Below, one piece after another: positions 8,631 through 16,556 of a DNA stretch of 64,000 nt (its first letter is position 1; every line of letters begins with the position of its first letter). The position numbers and the translations under genes were made by a program. The stretch is from Glaciihabitans sp. (lineage in GTDB: Bacteria > Actinomycetota > Actinomycetes > Actinomycetales > Microbacteriaceae): assembly GCA_025463785.1 (NCBI GenBank), contig JAODBD010000009.1, forward strand, positions 327,725-391,724, in the 5' to 3' direction. A model generated the notes under the pieces. That model did no database searches, was not told the origin of the DNA, and worked only from the letters and a program-made list of their open reading frames with translations.

Positions 8631-8644
8631 TGTCATGAGTGACA
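8631..8644. promoter_or_regulatory. Candidate TetR operator 2 (TGTCA-N4-TGACA)
   Basis: The sequence TGTCATGAGTGACA repeats the arms of the site at 8601-8614. It covers the region expected for the -35 element of the rightward promoter, whose -10 is TAGAAT at 8656-8661. Repressor bound here would block transcription of the DUF2834 gene. Confidence 0.6.
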
Positions 8645-8655
8645 GTAGTCGGCTC

Positions 8656-8661
8656 TAGAAT
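8656..8661 (+). promoter_or_regulatory. -10 element of the DUF2834 gene; probably leaderless
   Basis: TAGAAT lies 6 bases before the ATG at 8668, so transcription would begin at or next to the start codon. This matches the leaderless arrangement common in Mycobacteriales, and there is no Shine-Dalgarno sequence. A clear -35 is not visible because operator 2 occupies that region. Confidence 0.45.
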
Positions 8662-8667
8662 CCGCCC

Positions 8668-9153
8668 ATGTACGTTCTCAGCCTCACCATTCACGCGATC
8701 CTGGGGATTGCTGTCACCGCCTGGATCATCAACGAGAACAGGGCTCTGTTCGTCTCGGCGCCGGGCCGGCCACGTGTCGGCGCGCTCGAACTCGCCTACT
8801 GGGCAATAGGTGTGGCATCGGTGGTGCTGGGCTGGTACTTCAATATCCGGTTCGTGCTCGAGTACCACCACGACGGCACAAATCCGCTCTGGGGGCCCGG
8901 CTCCAGCTGGGCGCAGTACATCTATCTGATGTTCCCCAACTGGGCCGCGGACTCCGCGTCACAGGACTACATCTTTCTCAATGTCCTGATACTGCCGATC
9001 ATGTCGATCGCGGGTGGACTCCGTAAGGGCCTGCCCAAGCCGTGGCTCTTCTTCGTCAGCAGCCTGTTCACCAGTGCCGCGTTCGGATTTGTGCTCTATC
9101 TGATCGTCGCCGAACGCCAGCGGCGTGCCGGTCGGTCGCACACTGCGGTGTAG
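8668..9153 (+). CDS. DUF2834 integral membrane protein
   Basis: This 161-residue protein has four predicted membrane helices: residues about 4-22, 40-60, 100-118 and 125-148. The second half has the DUF2834 pattern, with an asparagine-containing polar stretch before TM3 and a short conserved W-x-F-F / GFVLYL segment in TM4. The family function is unknown. It is divergent from the FAD enzyme and shares its operator pair, so the membrane protein and the oxidoreductase are probably induced together. Confidence 0.75.
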   Translation: MYVLSLTIHAILGIAVTAWIINENRALFVSAPGRPRVGALELAYWAIGVASVVLGWYFNIRFVLEYHHDGTNPLWGPGSSWAQYIYLMFPNWAADSASQDYIFLNVLILPIMSIAGGLRKGLPKPWLFFVSSLFTSAAFGFVLYLIVAERQRRAGRSHTAV

Positions 9154-9211
9154 TGGAGTCAATTCCCCTCGCCCGCAGGGTATTTCTCATGGCTCGAGCT
9201 GATCGCAACCG

Positions 9212-9261
9212 TTGACTCCGTCCGCGTCCGGCGGGATCGTGCAGGACATTCACGCCTGCAC
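9212..9261 (+). promoter_or_regulatory. Promoter and operator-like inverted repeat of the organosulfur operon
   Basis: A -35-like TTGACT (9212-9217) is followed after 17 bases by GATCGT (9235-9240), a weak -10 that keeps only A2 and T6. Overlapping the predicted transcription start is a perfect inverted repeat, GTGCAGG (9239-9245) and CCTGCAC (9255-9261), with a 9-base spacer. It could be a regulator site or a leader hairpin. The first gene of the operon starts 14 bases later. The regulator is unknown; none is encoded within the operon. Confidence 0.4.
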
Positions 9262-9275
9262 AGAAACGGGAGACG

Positions 9276-10490
9276 ATGGCATCGAATCCACTGCATCTCG
9301 GCGTCGCGCTCGACGGAGCCGGTTGGCATCCGGCCGCGTGGCGGGAGCCGAATTCGCGGCCTGCCGAATTGTTCAGCCCCGGGTATTGGACCGATCTGGT
9401 CGCCACCGCGCAACGCGGTCTGCTCGATTTTGTGAGCATCGAGGACAGCCTGACCCTGCCCGGTGTACCGCACGCGCCGTCCGATGACGCCGTCGACCGG
9501 GTCCGCGCCAGGATCGACGCCAATTTGATCGCCGCGCGGGTGGCCCCGGTCACCCGGCATATCGGGCTCATTCCGACGGTGACCGCCACGCATACCGAAC
9601 CGTTCCACGTCTCCACCGCGATCGGCACGCTCGACTACACCTCGGGTGGCCGGGCGGGCTGGCAGGTGCGGGTATCCGGCACCGCCGAGGAGGCCGCTCA
9701 CTTCGGACGGCGCGCACTGCACGACCTGACTCCCGCCGAAATCGCGGCGGCGGTCGCCTCGGGCACCTTCCCGGACCAGGTGCACGAGCTGTTCGACGAG
9801 GCCGCCGACGCCGTCGAGGTGGTGCGGCGACTCTGGGACAGCTGGGAGGACGACGCCGAGATCCGTGATGTCTCCACCCGCCGCTTCATCGATCGCGAGA
9901 AGCTGCACTACGTCGACTTCGAGAGCCGCTTCTTCAGTGTGCGCGGACCGTCCATCACGCCGCGCCCGCCGCAGGGGCAGCCGGTGGTGACGGCGCTGGC
10001 ACATGCTCCGCTGATATACGAATTCGCCGCTCGCGGTGCGGAACTGGTCTTTGTCACGCCCGGTCGTGCGACCGGCCCTCGCGCCATCGTGGACGAGGTC
10101 GCGGCCGCCGCGGCACGGGTGGGCCGCACCGGTGAACCGCTGCGCGTCTATGCCGACCTCGTCGTCTTCCTCGATACCGAGGAGGCGACCGGCCCAACGC
10201 GCCTGGCACGCTTGAACGAGCTTGCCGGGGCCGAATTCACCTCCGATGCAGCGATTTTCGCGGGCAGCGCCGACGAGCTCGCCGATCTGCTCGCTGCTTG
10301 GAGTGCGGACGGTATCGACGGATTCCGCCTGCGGCCCGGTGTAGCGGTCGATGATCTGGCCGCCATCGCGGACCGGCTCGTCCCCGCGCTGCAAGGCCGG
10401 GGCGTATTCCGCACCGGCTATCCCGAGGGTCCGCTGCGCGCACTGCTCGGGCTGCCCTCCGACGTCCCCAACCGCTACGCGACTGCCTGA
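9276..10490 (+). CDS. Luciferase-like FMNH2-dependent monooxygenase (NtaA/SnaA/DszA group)
   Basis: This 404-residue bacterial-luciferase-fold TIM barrel belongs to the LLM class that uses reduced FMN and O2. The N-terminal strand HLGVALDGAGWHP, the IEDS segment, and the TSGGRAGWQVRVS flavin-phosphate region (SGGRAGW) are typical of the NtaA/SnaA/DszA branch. Members oxidise sulfonates, sulfones, nitrilotriacetate or similar compounds. It is the first gene of a ten-gene operon, 12 bases before a second LLM protein. Neither flavin reductase nor regulator is encoded nearby, so FMNH2 must come from elsewhere in the cell. The substrate is inferred to be an organosulfur compound from the presence of a sulfhydrylase downstream. 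Confidence 0.88.
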   Translation: MASNPLHLGVALDGAGWHPAAWREPNSRPAELFSPGYWTDLVATAQRGLLDFVSIEDSLTLPGVPHAPSDDAVDRVRARIDANLIAARVAPVTRHIGLIPTVTATHTEPFHVSTAIGTLDYTSGGRAGWQVRVSGTAEEAAHFGRRALHDLTPAEIAAAVASGTFPDQVHELFDEAADAVEVVRRLWDSWEDDAEIRDVSTRRFIDREKLHYVDFESRFFSVRGPSITPRPPQGQPVVTALAHAPLIYEFAARGAELVFVTPGRATGPRAIVDEVAAAAARVGRTGEPLRVYADLVVFLDTEEATGPTRLARLNELAGAEFTSDAAIFAGSADELADLLAAWSADGIDGFRLRPGVAVDDLAAIADRLVPALQGRGVFRTGYPEGPLRALLGLPSDVPNRYATA

Positions 10491-10502
10491 GCGAGGTCCA
10501 TC

Positions 10503-11876
10503 ATGAGCACTCCCCGTAAGCAGGTCATCCTGGGGGCCTACCTCGGCGGCGTCAACCATCACACCGCCTGGTGGCATCCCGAGGCCGGCAGCCAGATCGA
10601 TTTCAGCAGTTTCGAACACACCGCGCGCACCGCCGAACGCGGCAGGTTCGACTTCTTCTTCCTCGCCGAGGGTCTCATCCTGCGCGAACGCGCGGGCCGG
10701 GTCTTCGATCAGGACATTATCGGCCGCCCCGACACCTTCACCGTGCTGGCGGCGATCGCGGCGGTCACCGAGCATCTCGGGCTCGCGGGCACCATCAATG
10801 CCACCTTCAACGAGCCGTACGAGCTGGCTCGCCGGTTCGCGAGTTTGGATCATCTGTCCGGTGGTCGCGCCGCCTGGAATGTGGTGACCTCGTTCGATGC
10901 CTTCACCGGCCAGAACTTCCGGCGTGGCGGATTCCTCGATCCGGCCGATCGCTATGTGCGGGCCGAGGAGACGCTGAATGCCGTTCGCGCCCTGTGGGAT
11001 TCGTGGGATGCCGAGGATGTGGTCGCGGACAAGGAATCCGGCCGGTTTCTGGCCCGCCCGGATGCCGGGGCATTCGCCTTCCATGGCAGTCAGTTCGACA
11101 TCTCCGGTCGCTTCACTGTGCCGCGCAGCCCGCAGGGTAGGCCGGTGGTCCTGCAGGCCGGTGTCTCACCGCAGGGTCGCGCTTTCGCCGCCGCCAATGC
11201 CGATGCCATCTTCTCTCCGTACGGCAAGCTGCCGGAGGCCGCGGACTTCTATCGCGATATCAAGGCGCGCGCGGTAGCGGCGGGACGTGCCGCCGGCGAC
11301 ATCAAGATCCTGCCCTCGGCGAGCTTCGTGCTCGGTGACACCGAGGCGGACGCGATCGAGAAGTACCACGCCATTCGCAATGAGCAGGTCACCGGTCAGA
11401 CCGCGCTGATCCTGCTGGAACAGATCTGGAACCGCGACCTGTCCGGCTACGACCCGGAGGGCCCGGTCCCCGATATCGATCCGGATCCCGATGCCGCGCC
11501 GATCATTCAGGGTCGCGCCTTCCTGCACCAGGACCGCTTCGCCACGGTAAAGCGCCTGCGCGAGGTCGCCGAGTCCAAGAAACTCACCCTCCGCGAGGTG
11601 GTGATCGACCAGTTCGAACGCGGCCCCTTGATCGGAACACCTGCTCAGGTCGCCGAGCAGATCGATTCCTTCGTCCAGAACGACGGCTCCGACGGTTTCA
11701 TCGTCGGCTCCCACCTGGTGCCTTCGGGTCTCGACGAATTCGTCGACCAGGTGGTGCCGCTGCTGCAGGACCGGGGCGCGCTGCGCACCGAGTACACCGG
11801 AACCACATTGCGCGACAACCTCGGTCTGCCGAATGTGCGGTCCGCGACGGCGGTATCGAACGCGAAAGGCCTGTGA
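10503..11876 (+). CDS. NtaA/DmoA-family FMNH2-dependent monooxygenase
   Basis: This 457-residue LLM flavin monooxygenase has the length and signature of the NtaA/DmoA/DszA group, which includes dibenzothiophene-sulfone and dimethylsulfide monooxygenases. Visible motifs are the TAWWHPEAGSQIDF N-terminal stretch, the ERGRFDFFFLAEG segment, HLSGGRAAWNVVTS at the flavin site, and RSPQGRPVVLQAG late in the barrel. It probably acts in sequence with, or forms a heteromer with, the LLM enzyme encoded just before it. The stop overlaps the next ATG (TGATG), so translation is coupled to the Fe(II) oxygenase. Confidence 0.9.
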   Translation: MSTPRKQVILGAYLGGVNHHTAWWHPEAGSQIDFSSFEHTARTAERGRFDFFFLAEGLILRERAGRVFDQDIIGRPDTFTVLAAIAAVTEHLGLAGTINATFNEPYELARRFASLDHLSGGRAAWNVVTSFDAFTGQNFRRGGFLDPADRYVRAEETLNAVRALWDSWDAEDVVADKESGRFLARPDAGAFAFHGSQFDISGRFTVPRSPQGRPVVLQAGVSPQGRAFAAANADAIFSPYGKLPEAADFYRDIKARAVAAGRAAGDIKILPSASFVLGDTEADAIEKYHAIRNEQVTGQTALILLEQIWNRDLSGYDPEGPVPDIDPDPDAAPIIQGRAFLHQDRFATVKRLREVAESKKLTLREVVIDQFERGPLIGTPAQVAEQIDSFVQNDGSDGFIVGSHLVPSGLDEFVDQVVPLLQDRGALRTEYTGTTLRDNLGLPNVRSATAVSNAKGL

Positions 11877-12886
11877 TGACCGATCGACTGCCACTGATCG
11901 ATATCTCACGATTTCGCGGGAGTGCTGCGGAGCGGGCCGCATTCCTCGACGAGTTGCGTTATGCCGCACACGAAGTCGGGTTCTTCTATGTGGTCGGGCA
12001 CGGTGTGCCGGAGGAATTGACCTCGGGCATCTTCGAGGTGGCGCAGCAGTTCTTCGCGCTGCGGCCGGAGCAGCGCCTCGAGATCGAGAATATTCACTCG
12101 CCGCAGTTCCGCGGGTACACCTCGACCGGGCACGAATACACCGCGGGCGCACCGGATCGGCGGGAGCAGATCGATATCGGGCCCGAGCGGGATGTCGTCC
12201 CGGCAGTGGCGGGGGATCCCGTCTGGCGGCGGTTGATCGGCCCGAACCAGTGGCCGGCGGCGCTGCCGCAGCTGCGGTCGGTCACCCTGGCCTGGCAGGC
12301 GGAAGCATTGCGTGTGAGCCGGGAAGTGCTGCGCGCCTTGGCCGTTGCGCTCGGTCAGGACGAGGGCTACTTCGACGCCTGGTTCGATGCGGAAGCCTCC
12401 ACGCACGTGAAGATCATCCACTACCCGGGCCGGGACTCCGCAGGCTCCGACCAGGGCGTGGGCGCACACAAGGATTACGGCTACCTGGCGCTGCTACAGC
12501 AGGACGAGGTCGGGGGTCTGCAGGTGCAGGGCCCGGACGGCTGGATCGATGCGGAGCCGGTGCCGGGCAGCTTCGTCTTCAATATCGGCGAGATGCTGGA
12601 GATCGCGACCCAGGGGTACCTGATCGCGACCAAGCACCGGGTGGTGAGTCCGCCCGCCGGGGTGGACCGGTATTCGGTGCCCTTCTTCCTGGGACCGCGA
12701 CTGGATGCGGTGGTCGAACCGCTGGTGCTCCCGGCGGAACTGGCCGCGCAGGCACGCGGGGTGAGCGCGGACGCCGACAATCCGCTACTGGCGCAGTTCG
12801 GTGAGAACGCCGTAATCGGCTGGCTCCGTTCACATCCCAAGGTCGCTGAGAAATGGTGGTCCGACGTGCTGGAGGCGCGGTCATGA
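11876..12886 (+). CDS. Isopenicillin-N-synthase-family Fe(II)/2-oxoglutarate oxygenase
   Basis: This 336-residue double-stranded beta-helix oxygenase has the DIOX_N-type N-terminus (LPLIDISRF, FFYVVGHGVP). It carries the iron triad His198-x-Asp200 (AHKD) and His254 (TKHRVV). The 2-oxoglutarate-anchoring pair Arg265-x-Ser267 (RYSVPFF) is also present, which argues for 2OG dependence rather than an IPNS-like oxidase. Such enzymes hydroxylate, desaturate or cleave C-S and C-N bonds. The ATG at 11876 overlaps the upstream stop; a GTG three bases earlier is less likely. The 3' end overlaps the sulfhydrylase start by ATGA. A dedicated step on the imported sulfur compound is inferred. Confidence 0.9.
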   Translation: MTDRLPLIDISRFRGSAAERAAFLDELRYAAHEVGFFYVVGHGVPEELTSGIFEVAQQFFALRPEQRLEIENIHSPQFRGYTSTGHEYTAGAPDRREQIDIGPERDVVPAVAGDPVWRRLIGPNQWPAALPQLRSVTLAWQAEALRVSREVLRALAVALGQDEGYFDAWFDAEASTHVKIIHYPGRDSAGSDQGVGAHKDYGYLALLQQDEVGGLQVQGPDGWIDAEPVPGSFVFNIGEMLEIATQGYLIATKHRVVSPPAGVDRYSVPFFLGPRLDAVVEPLVLPAELAAQARGVSADADNPLLAQFGENAVIGWLRSHPKVAEKWWSDVLEARS

Positions 12887-14169
12887 GTCAGGACTGGTCC
12901 TTCGACACCCGGCAGATCCACGCCGGCGCCCAGCCGGATCCGGTCACCGGTGCGCGGGCCGTGCCGATCTACCAGACCACCTCGTACACCTTCGACAATG
13001 CCGGGCACGCCGATGACGCATTCGCCCTGCGCGACTTGGAAACTCACGTCTACACGCGGGTATCGAATCCGACGACCGCGGTGGTGGAGGAGCGGCTGGC
13101 CGATCTCGAAGGCGGGGTGGCGGCGGTCGCGGTGGCCAGCGGTCAGGCGGCCGCGGCGCTGGCGTTGTTCACCCTGGCCCGCGCCGGTGATCATATTGTC
13201 GCTGCCGCAACGCTGTACGGCGGTACCTACAACCTGCTCGCCTACACTTTCGCCGAGCACGGCATCACCGTCGACTTCGTGCGCGATCCGGACGATCTGG
13301 CCCAGTGGCGGGCCGCGATCCGGCCGAATACCAAGGCGCTCTTCGCCGAAACTCTCGGCAATCCACGCGGCAATGTGCTCGATACCGCAGCGGTGGCCGA
13401 GGTGGCGCACGCCGCGGGCGTACCGCTGGTGGTGGACAACACCGTGCCGACGCCGTACCTGCTGCGGCCGCTCGAGCACGGCGCCGACATCGTGGTGCAT
13501 TCGACCACCAAATTCCTGTCCGGGCACGGCACCGCGATCGGCGGGGCCGTCATCGACGGCGGCCGTTTCGACTTCCGTGCCGACCCGGCGCGCTGGCCGC
13601 AGTTCAACACTCCCGATCCCAGCTACAGCGGGCTGATCTTCGCTGAGAAGTTCGGCGAACTCGCCTATGCGATTCGCTTGCGCACCAAGCTGTTACGCGA
13701 CCTCGGTCCGGCGGTGTCCCCGTTCAACAGCTTCCTGCTGCTGCACGGGCTGGAGACCCTCTCCCTGCGCGTCGCACGCCATTCGGAGAACGGCCAGGCC
13801 ATTGCCGAATGGCTGTCCGGGCGACCGGAGGTCGCGCGTGTGCACTATGCGGGCCTGCCCGGAAGTCCGTGGCACGATGCGGCGAAACGGTATCTCCCGC
13901 TGGGCGCCGGCGGTGTGCTCGCCTTCGAGCTGACCGCCGGTCACGAGGCCGGACGCCGCCTGGTCGACCGGCTCCAGCTCTTCAGCCATCTCGCCAATAT
14001 CGGTGATGTGCGCAGCCTGGTGATCCACCCGGCCTCGACCACGCACGCCCAGCTCGATCCCCAGCAGCAGCTCGACAGCGGCGTGACGCCCGGCCTGGTC
14101 CGGTTGTCGGTCGGCCTCGAGGCTGTCGCCGACCTGATCGCGGATCTGGAGGCAGGACTCGATGCCTGA
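12883..14169 (+). CDS. metY: O-acetylhomoserine sulfhydrylase-like PLP enzyme (Cys/Met metabolism)
   Basis: This 428-residue enzyme of the Cys/Met PLP-dependent family has the length of O-acetylhomoserine (thiol)-lyases. The PLP lysine is Lys210 in STTKFLSGHG, preceded by the phosphate-binding SGQAAAALAL segment and the VVDNTVPTPYL strand with the ring-pairing Asp. The N-terminal DTRQIHAGAQPDP and C-terminal HPASTTHAQL motifs are typical of MetY. It would fix sulfide (or a thiol such as methanethiol) released upstream onto O-acetylhomoserine. The ATG at 12883 overlaps the upstream stop; the longer open frame to 12853 lies inside the oxygenase gene. Its place inside the operon is the strongest argument that this is a sulfur pathway. 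Confidence 0.92.
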   Translation: MSQDWSFDTRQIHAGAQPDPVTGARAVPIYQTTSYTFDNAGHADDAFALRDLETHVYTRVSNPTTAVVEERLADLEGGVAAVAVASGQAAAALALFTLARAGDHIVAAATLYGGTYNLLAYTFAEHGITVDFVRDPDDLAQWRAAIRPNTKALFAETLGNPRGNVLDTAAVAEVAHAAGVPLVVDNTVPTPYLLRPLEHGADIVVHSTTKFLSGHGTAIGGAVIDGGRFDFRADPARWPQFNTPDPSYSGLIFAEKFGELAYAIRLRTKLLRDLGPAVSPFNSFLLLHGLETLSLRVARHSENGQAIAEWLSGRPEVARVHYAGLPGSPWHDAAKRYLPLGAGGVLAFELTAGHEAGRRLVDRLQLFSHLANIGDVRSLVIHPASTTHAQLDPQQQLDSGVTPGLVRLSVGLEAVADLIADLEAGLDA

Positions 14170-14959
14170 ATTCGACGGTGCGGCAGGCGCTGTCCACTAC
14201 GACCGGTGGGCGCCGCCGAACCCGCGGGCACTCGTGGTGTTCTTCCACGGGCTGGGTGAACACATCGGCAGTTACGAGCCCTTCGTTGCGGCTTTGAACA
14301 ATGCCGGGTTCGCGGTGTGGGCCGGTGATCATGCCGGGCACGGCCGCAGTGCCGGTGTGCGCGTACTGATCTCCTCGGTCGACGCGCTGGTCGATGATGC
14401 CGCTGTGCTGGTCGGTCTCGCCCGGGACGCTCATCCGGAGCTGCCGCTGTTCCTGGCCGGGCATTCGCTCGGTTCGCTCATCAGTGCCCTGTTGGTCGCC
14501 GAACGGGGCGTTCCCGCACAGGCTTTGGTGCTCGCGGGCTCCTCGCTCGTCCCGGCGCCCGAGGCCCGCAATGCGCTCGCTGAACTGCTCGCCGCCGGTA
14601 TCGATCCCTGGGATCTGCGCCGCGATCCGCTCGAAATGACCCGGCACGAGGGGTATGCGCAGCAGATCCGCGAGGATCCGCTGACGTGGCAGGGCGGGCT
14701 GCGCCTGGAAACCCTCGGCGCGCTGGTCGAAACGGCGGCGCGACTGCCCGCGGTCCTGGAAAAGCTGGACCTGCCAGTACTCTTCGTGCACGGCGCCGAG
14801 GACGATATGGCCCCGGCCGCAGGCGTGCGCAGGGCGGCGGAATTGCTGCCCGCCGCCCACGCCGAGATCTTTCCCGAGGACCGGCACAACATTCTCAACG
14901 AGCTCGATCGCGATGACGTGTACCGCGTCATCGTGGATTTTGTCGTCGCACAGCTATAG
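14162..14959 (+). CDS. Alpha/beta hydrolase, monoacylglycerol-lipase-like
   Basis: This 265-residue serine hydrolase of the Hydrolase_4 / MAGL group has the oxyanion strand FFHGLGEH, the GDHAGHGRS segment, and the nucleophile Ser102 in GHSLGS. The acid is in the VHGAEDDMAP loop, and the C-terminal His in EDRHNILNE. All triad members are therefore visible. The gene overlaps the sulfhydrylase by 8 bases. Since MetY neighbours are often homoserine acetyltransferases of the same fold, that alternative was considered. The MAGL-like sequence and the absence of the MetX length (about 370 residues) argue for an esterase or thioesterase acting on the imported compound instead. Confidence 0.85.
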   Translation: MPEFDGAAGAVHYDRWAPPNPRALVVFFHGLGEHIGSYEPFVAALNNAGFAVWAGDHAGHGRSAGVRVLISSVDALVDDAAVLVGLARDAHPELPLFLAGHSLGSLISALLVAERGVPAQALVLAGSSLVPAPEARNALAELLAAGIDPWDLRRDPLEMTRHEGYAQQIREDPLTWQGGLRLETLGALVETAARLPAVLEKLDLPVLFVHGAEDDMAPAAGVRRAAELLPAAHAEIFPEDRHNILNELDRDDVYRVIVDFVVAQL

Positions 14960-14968
14960 ATCCCGAGG

Positions 14969-16549
14969 ATGAGGGTGACCTTCCTGAATTCGTCACGGAC
15001 ACATCGTGTTCCGGTGACGCTGGCCGCGCTGGCCGTACTCTTCACCGCTGCCTGCGGCACCGGCGCGGATACCGGTGCGCCCGCCGCCCTGCAGACCACG
15101 CAGGCCGCGACTCCGCCCGACGACCAGCTCGATACCGATGCCACGGTGAATGTGCGTCTGACCCTGGAACCCACCAGCCTCGATACCTTCGGCACCTCGG
15201 GTGCGGCGCTGGATCAATTGCTGCTGGACAATGTGTATCAGGGCTTGGTGAGCATCGACACCGATGCCGGAGACAAGATCGTCCCGGCCCTGGCCTCCTC
15301 CTGGGAACAGTCGCCGGACGGGCTGGCCTACACCTTTCACCTGGTGCCCAACGCGAAGTTCCACGACGGCAGTCCGCTGACTGCCGCCGATGCGGTGTGG
15401 TCGCTACAGCAGCAGATTGCGCCCGGCTCGAAATCGATCAAGGCGGCGGGCTTTACGTCGATCGCCGATGTGTCGGCTCCGGACCCGGCCACTGTGCGGA
15501 TCGCGGTGAAGCAGCGCGACACCCTGCTGCTGTGGAACCTCACCCAGCGTGGCGGCATCGTCTACCGGCAGGGCACCGATTTCGCCGGGCTCGGTGGCGC
15601 CGAGAACGGTTCGGGGCCGTTCACGCTCGCACAGTGGAACCGCGGATCGTCGATCACCTTGGCGCGCAACGACTCCTATCGGGGCGTCAAGCCGAAGGTC
15701 GCCAAGGTGATCTTCACCTATATCAAGGATGCCAATTCCGCCAATAATGCCCAGGTGACCGGCCAGACCGATATCCAGGTCCAGGCCGATCCGACACTGC
15801 TGCAACCGTTCACGGGCAATGACAAGTTCACTGTCCTGCGCGGCACCACCACCGATAAGTTCACATTGGCCTTCAATGGCACTCGCGCGCCGTTCACCAA
15901 TCCGGATGTGCGCCATGCGATCCGGCAGGCGATCGATCGGCAGGGCGCGATCGATGCCTACGGGTCCGGCGTCGCCATCGGCAGCAATGTGCCGCCGCAG
16001 GACCCCTGGTACGAGGATCTCACCGGCATCGACTCCTACAACCCGGACAATGCTAGAAAGCTCTTGGCCACAGCGGGATTCGCGAACGGATTGCCGCTGA
16101 CCCTGGACGTGCCGAACATCTATCCCACCGCCATTACCGACCTGCTGGTGTCGGACCTGAAGAAGGTCGGCATCACGCTCACGGTGCGTCAGGTGGAATT
16201 CCAGACCTGGTTGTCGAAGGTGTACACCAACAAGGACTTCCAGCTCAGTCTGGTCGATCACGCCGAGGCTCGCGACCTGGACAACTACACCAAGCCCGGC
16301 TACTACTTCGGCTACGACAACGCACAGGTGCAGCAGTGGTACACCCAGGCCCGCACCGCCGCCTCGGATGCCGACCGCGACGTTCTGCTGAAGAACGTGG
16401 CCCGGCAGATCTCCCAGGACGCCGCCGCCGACTGGCTGTTCCTGGTGCAGTCCACCACCGTGCTGCGCCACGGCGTGTACGGCGTACCGCAGGCCGAGAC
16501 CAGCAATCGATACAACCTGAGCGCCCTCGCGGTCGGTAAACAGCGGTGA
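14969..16549 (+). CDS. ABC importer substrate-binding lipoprotein (SBP family 5)
   Basis: This 526-residue extracytoplasmic receptor of the peptide/nickel/opine class (SBP_bac_5) starts with a signal peptide ending in a lipobox FTAAC, so Cys29 would be lipidated and anchored to the outer face of the membrane. Family motifs follow: LEPTSLDTF, the DGLAYTFHLVPNAKFHDGSPLTAADAV stretch (split here as DGLAYTFHL and FHDGSPLTAADAV), and NPDVRHAIRQAIDR. Together with the four following genes it forms a complete importer. The family takes up oligopeptides, glutathione, opines and other organic acids, which would fit an organosulfur substrate such as a thio-peptide or conjugate. Confidence 0.93.
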   Translation: MRVTFLNSSRTHRVPVTLAALAVLFTAACGTGADTGAPAALQTTQAATPPDDQLDTDATVNVRLTLEPTSLDTFGTSGAALDQLLLDNVYQGLVSIDTDAGDKIVPALASSWEQSPDGLAYTFHLVPNAKFHDGSPLTAADAVWSLQQQIAPGSKSIKAAGFTSIADVSAPDPATVRIAVKQRDTLLLWNLTQRGGIVYRQGTDFAGLGGAENGSGPFTLAQWNRGSSITLARNDSYRGVKPKVAKVIFTYIKDANSANNAQVTGQTDIQVQADPTLLQPFTGNDKFTVLRGTTTDKFTLAFNGTRAPFTNPDVRHAIRQAIDRQGAIDAYGSGVAIGSNVPPQDPWYEDLTGIDSYNPDNARKLLATAGFANGLPLTLDVPNIYPTAITDLLVSDLKKVGITLTVRQVEFQTWLSKVYTNKDFQLSLVDHAEARDLDNYTKPGYYFGYDNAQVQQWYTQARTAASDADRDVLLKNVARQISQDAAADWLFLVQSTTVLRHGVYGVPQAETSNRYNLSALAVGKQR

Positions 16550-16556
16550 CTGCTCG

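Noticed and set aside
8571..8636. Longer N-terminus for the FAD enzyme (start at 8636)
   Set aside because: It would translate through both operator repeats; the dinucleotide-binding fold begins directly after the ATG at 8570.
9159..11084. 641-codon open frame on the minus strand
   Set aside because: Antisense to the two flavin monooxygenases, with no domain signature.
14162..14959. Homoserine O-acetyltransferase (MetX) beside the MetY-like gene
   Set aside because: The protein is only 265 residues and shows MAGL-like motifs; MetX is about 370 residues with different conserved segments.
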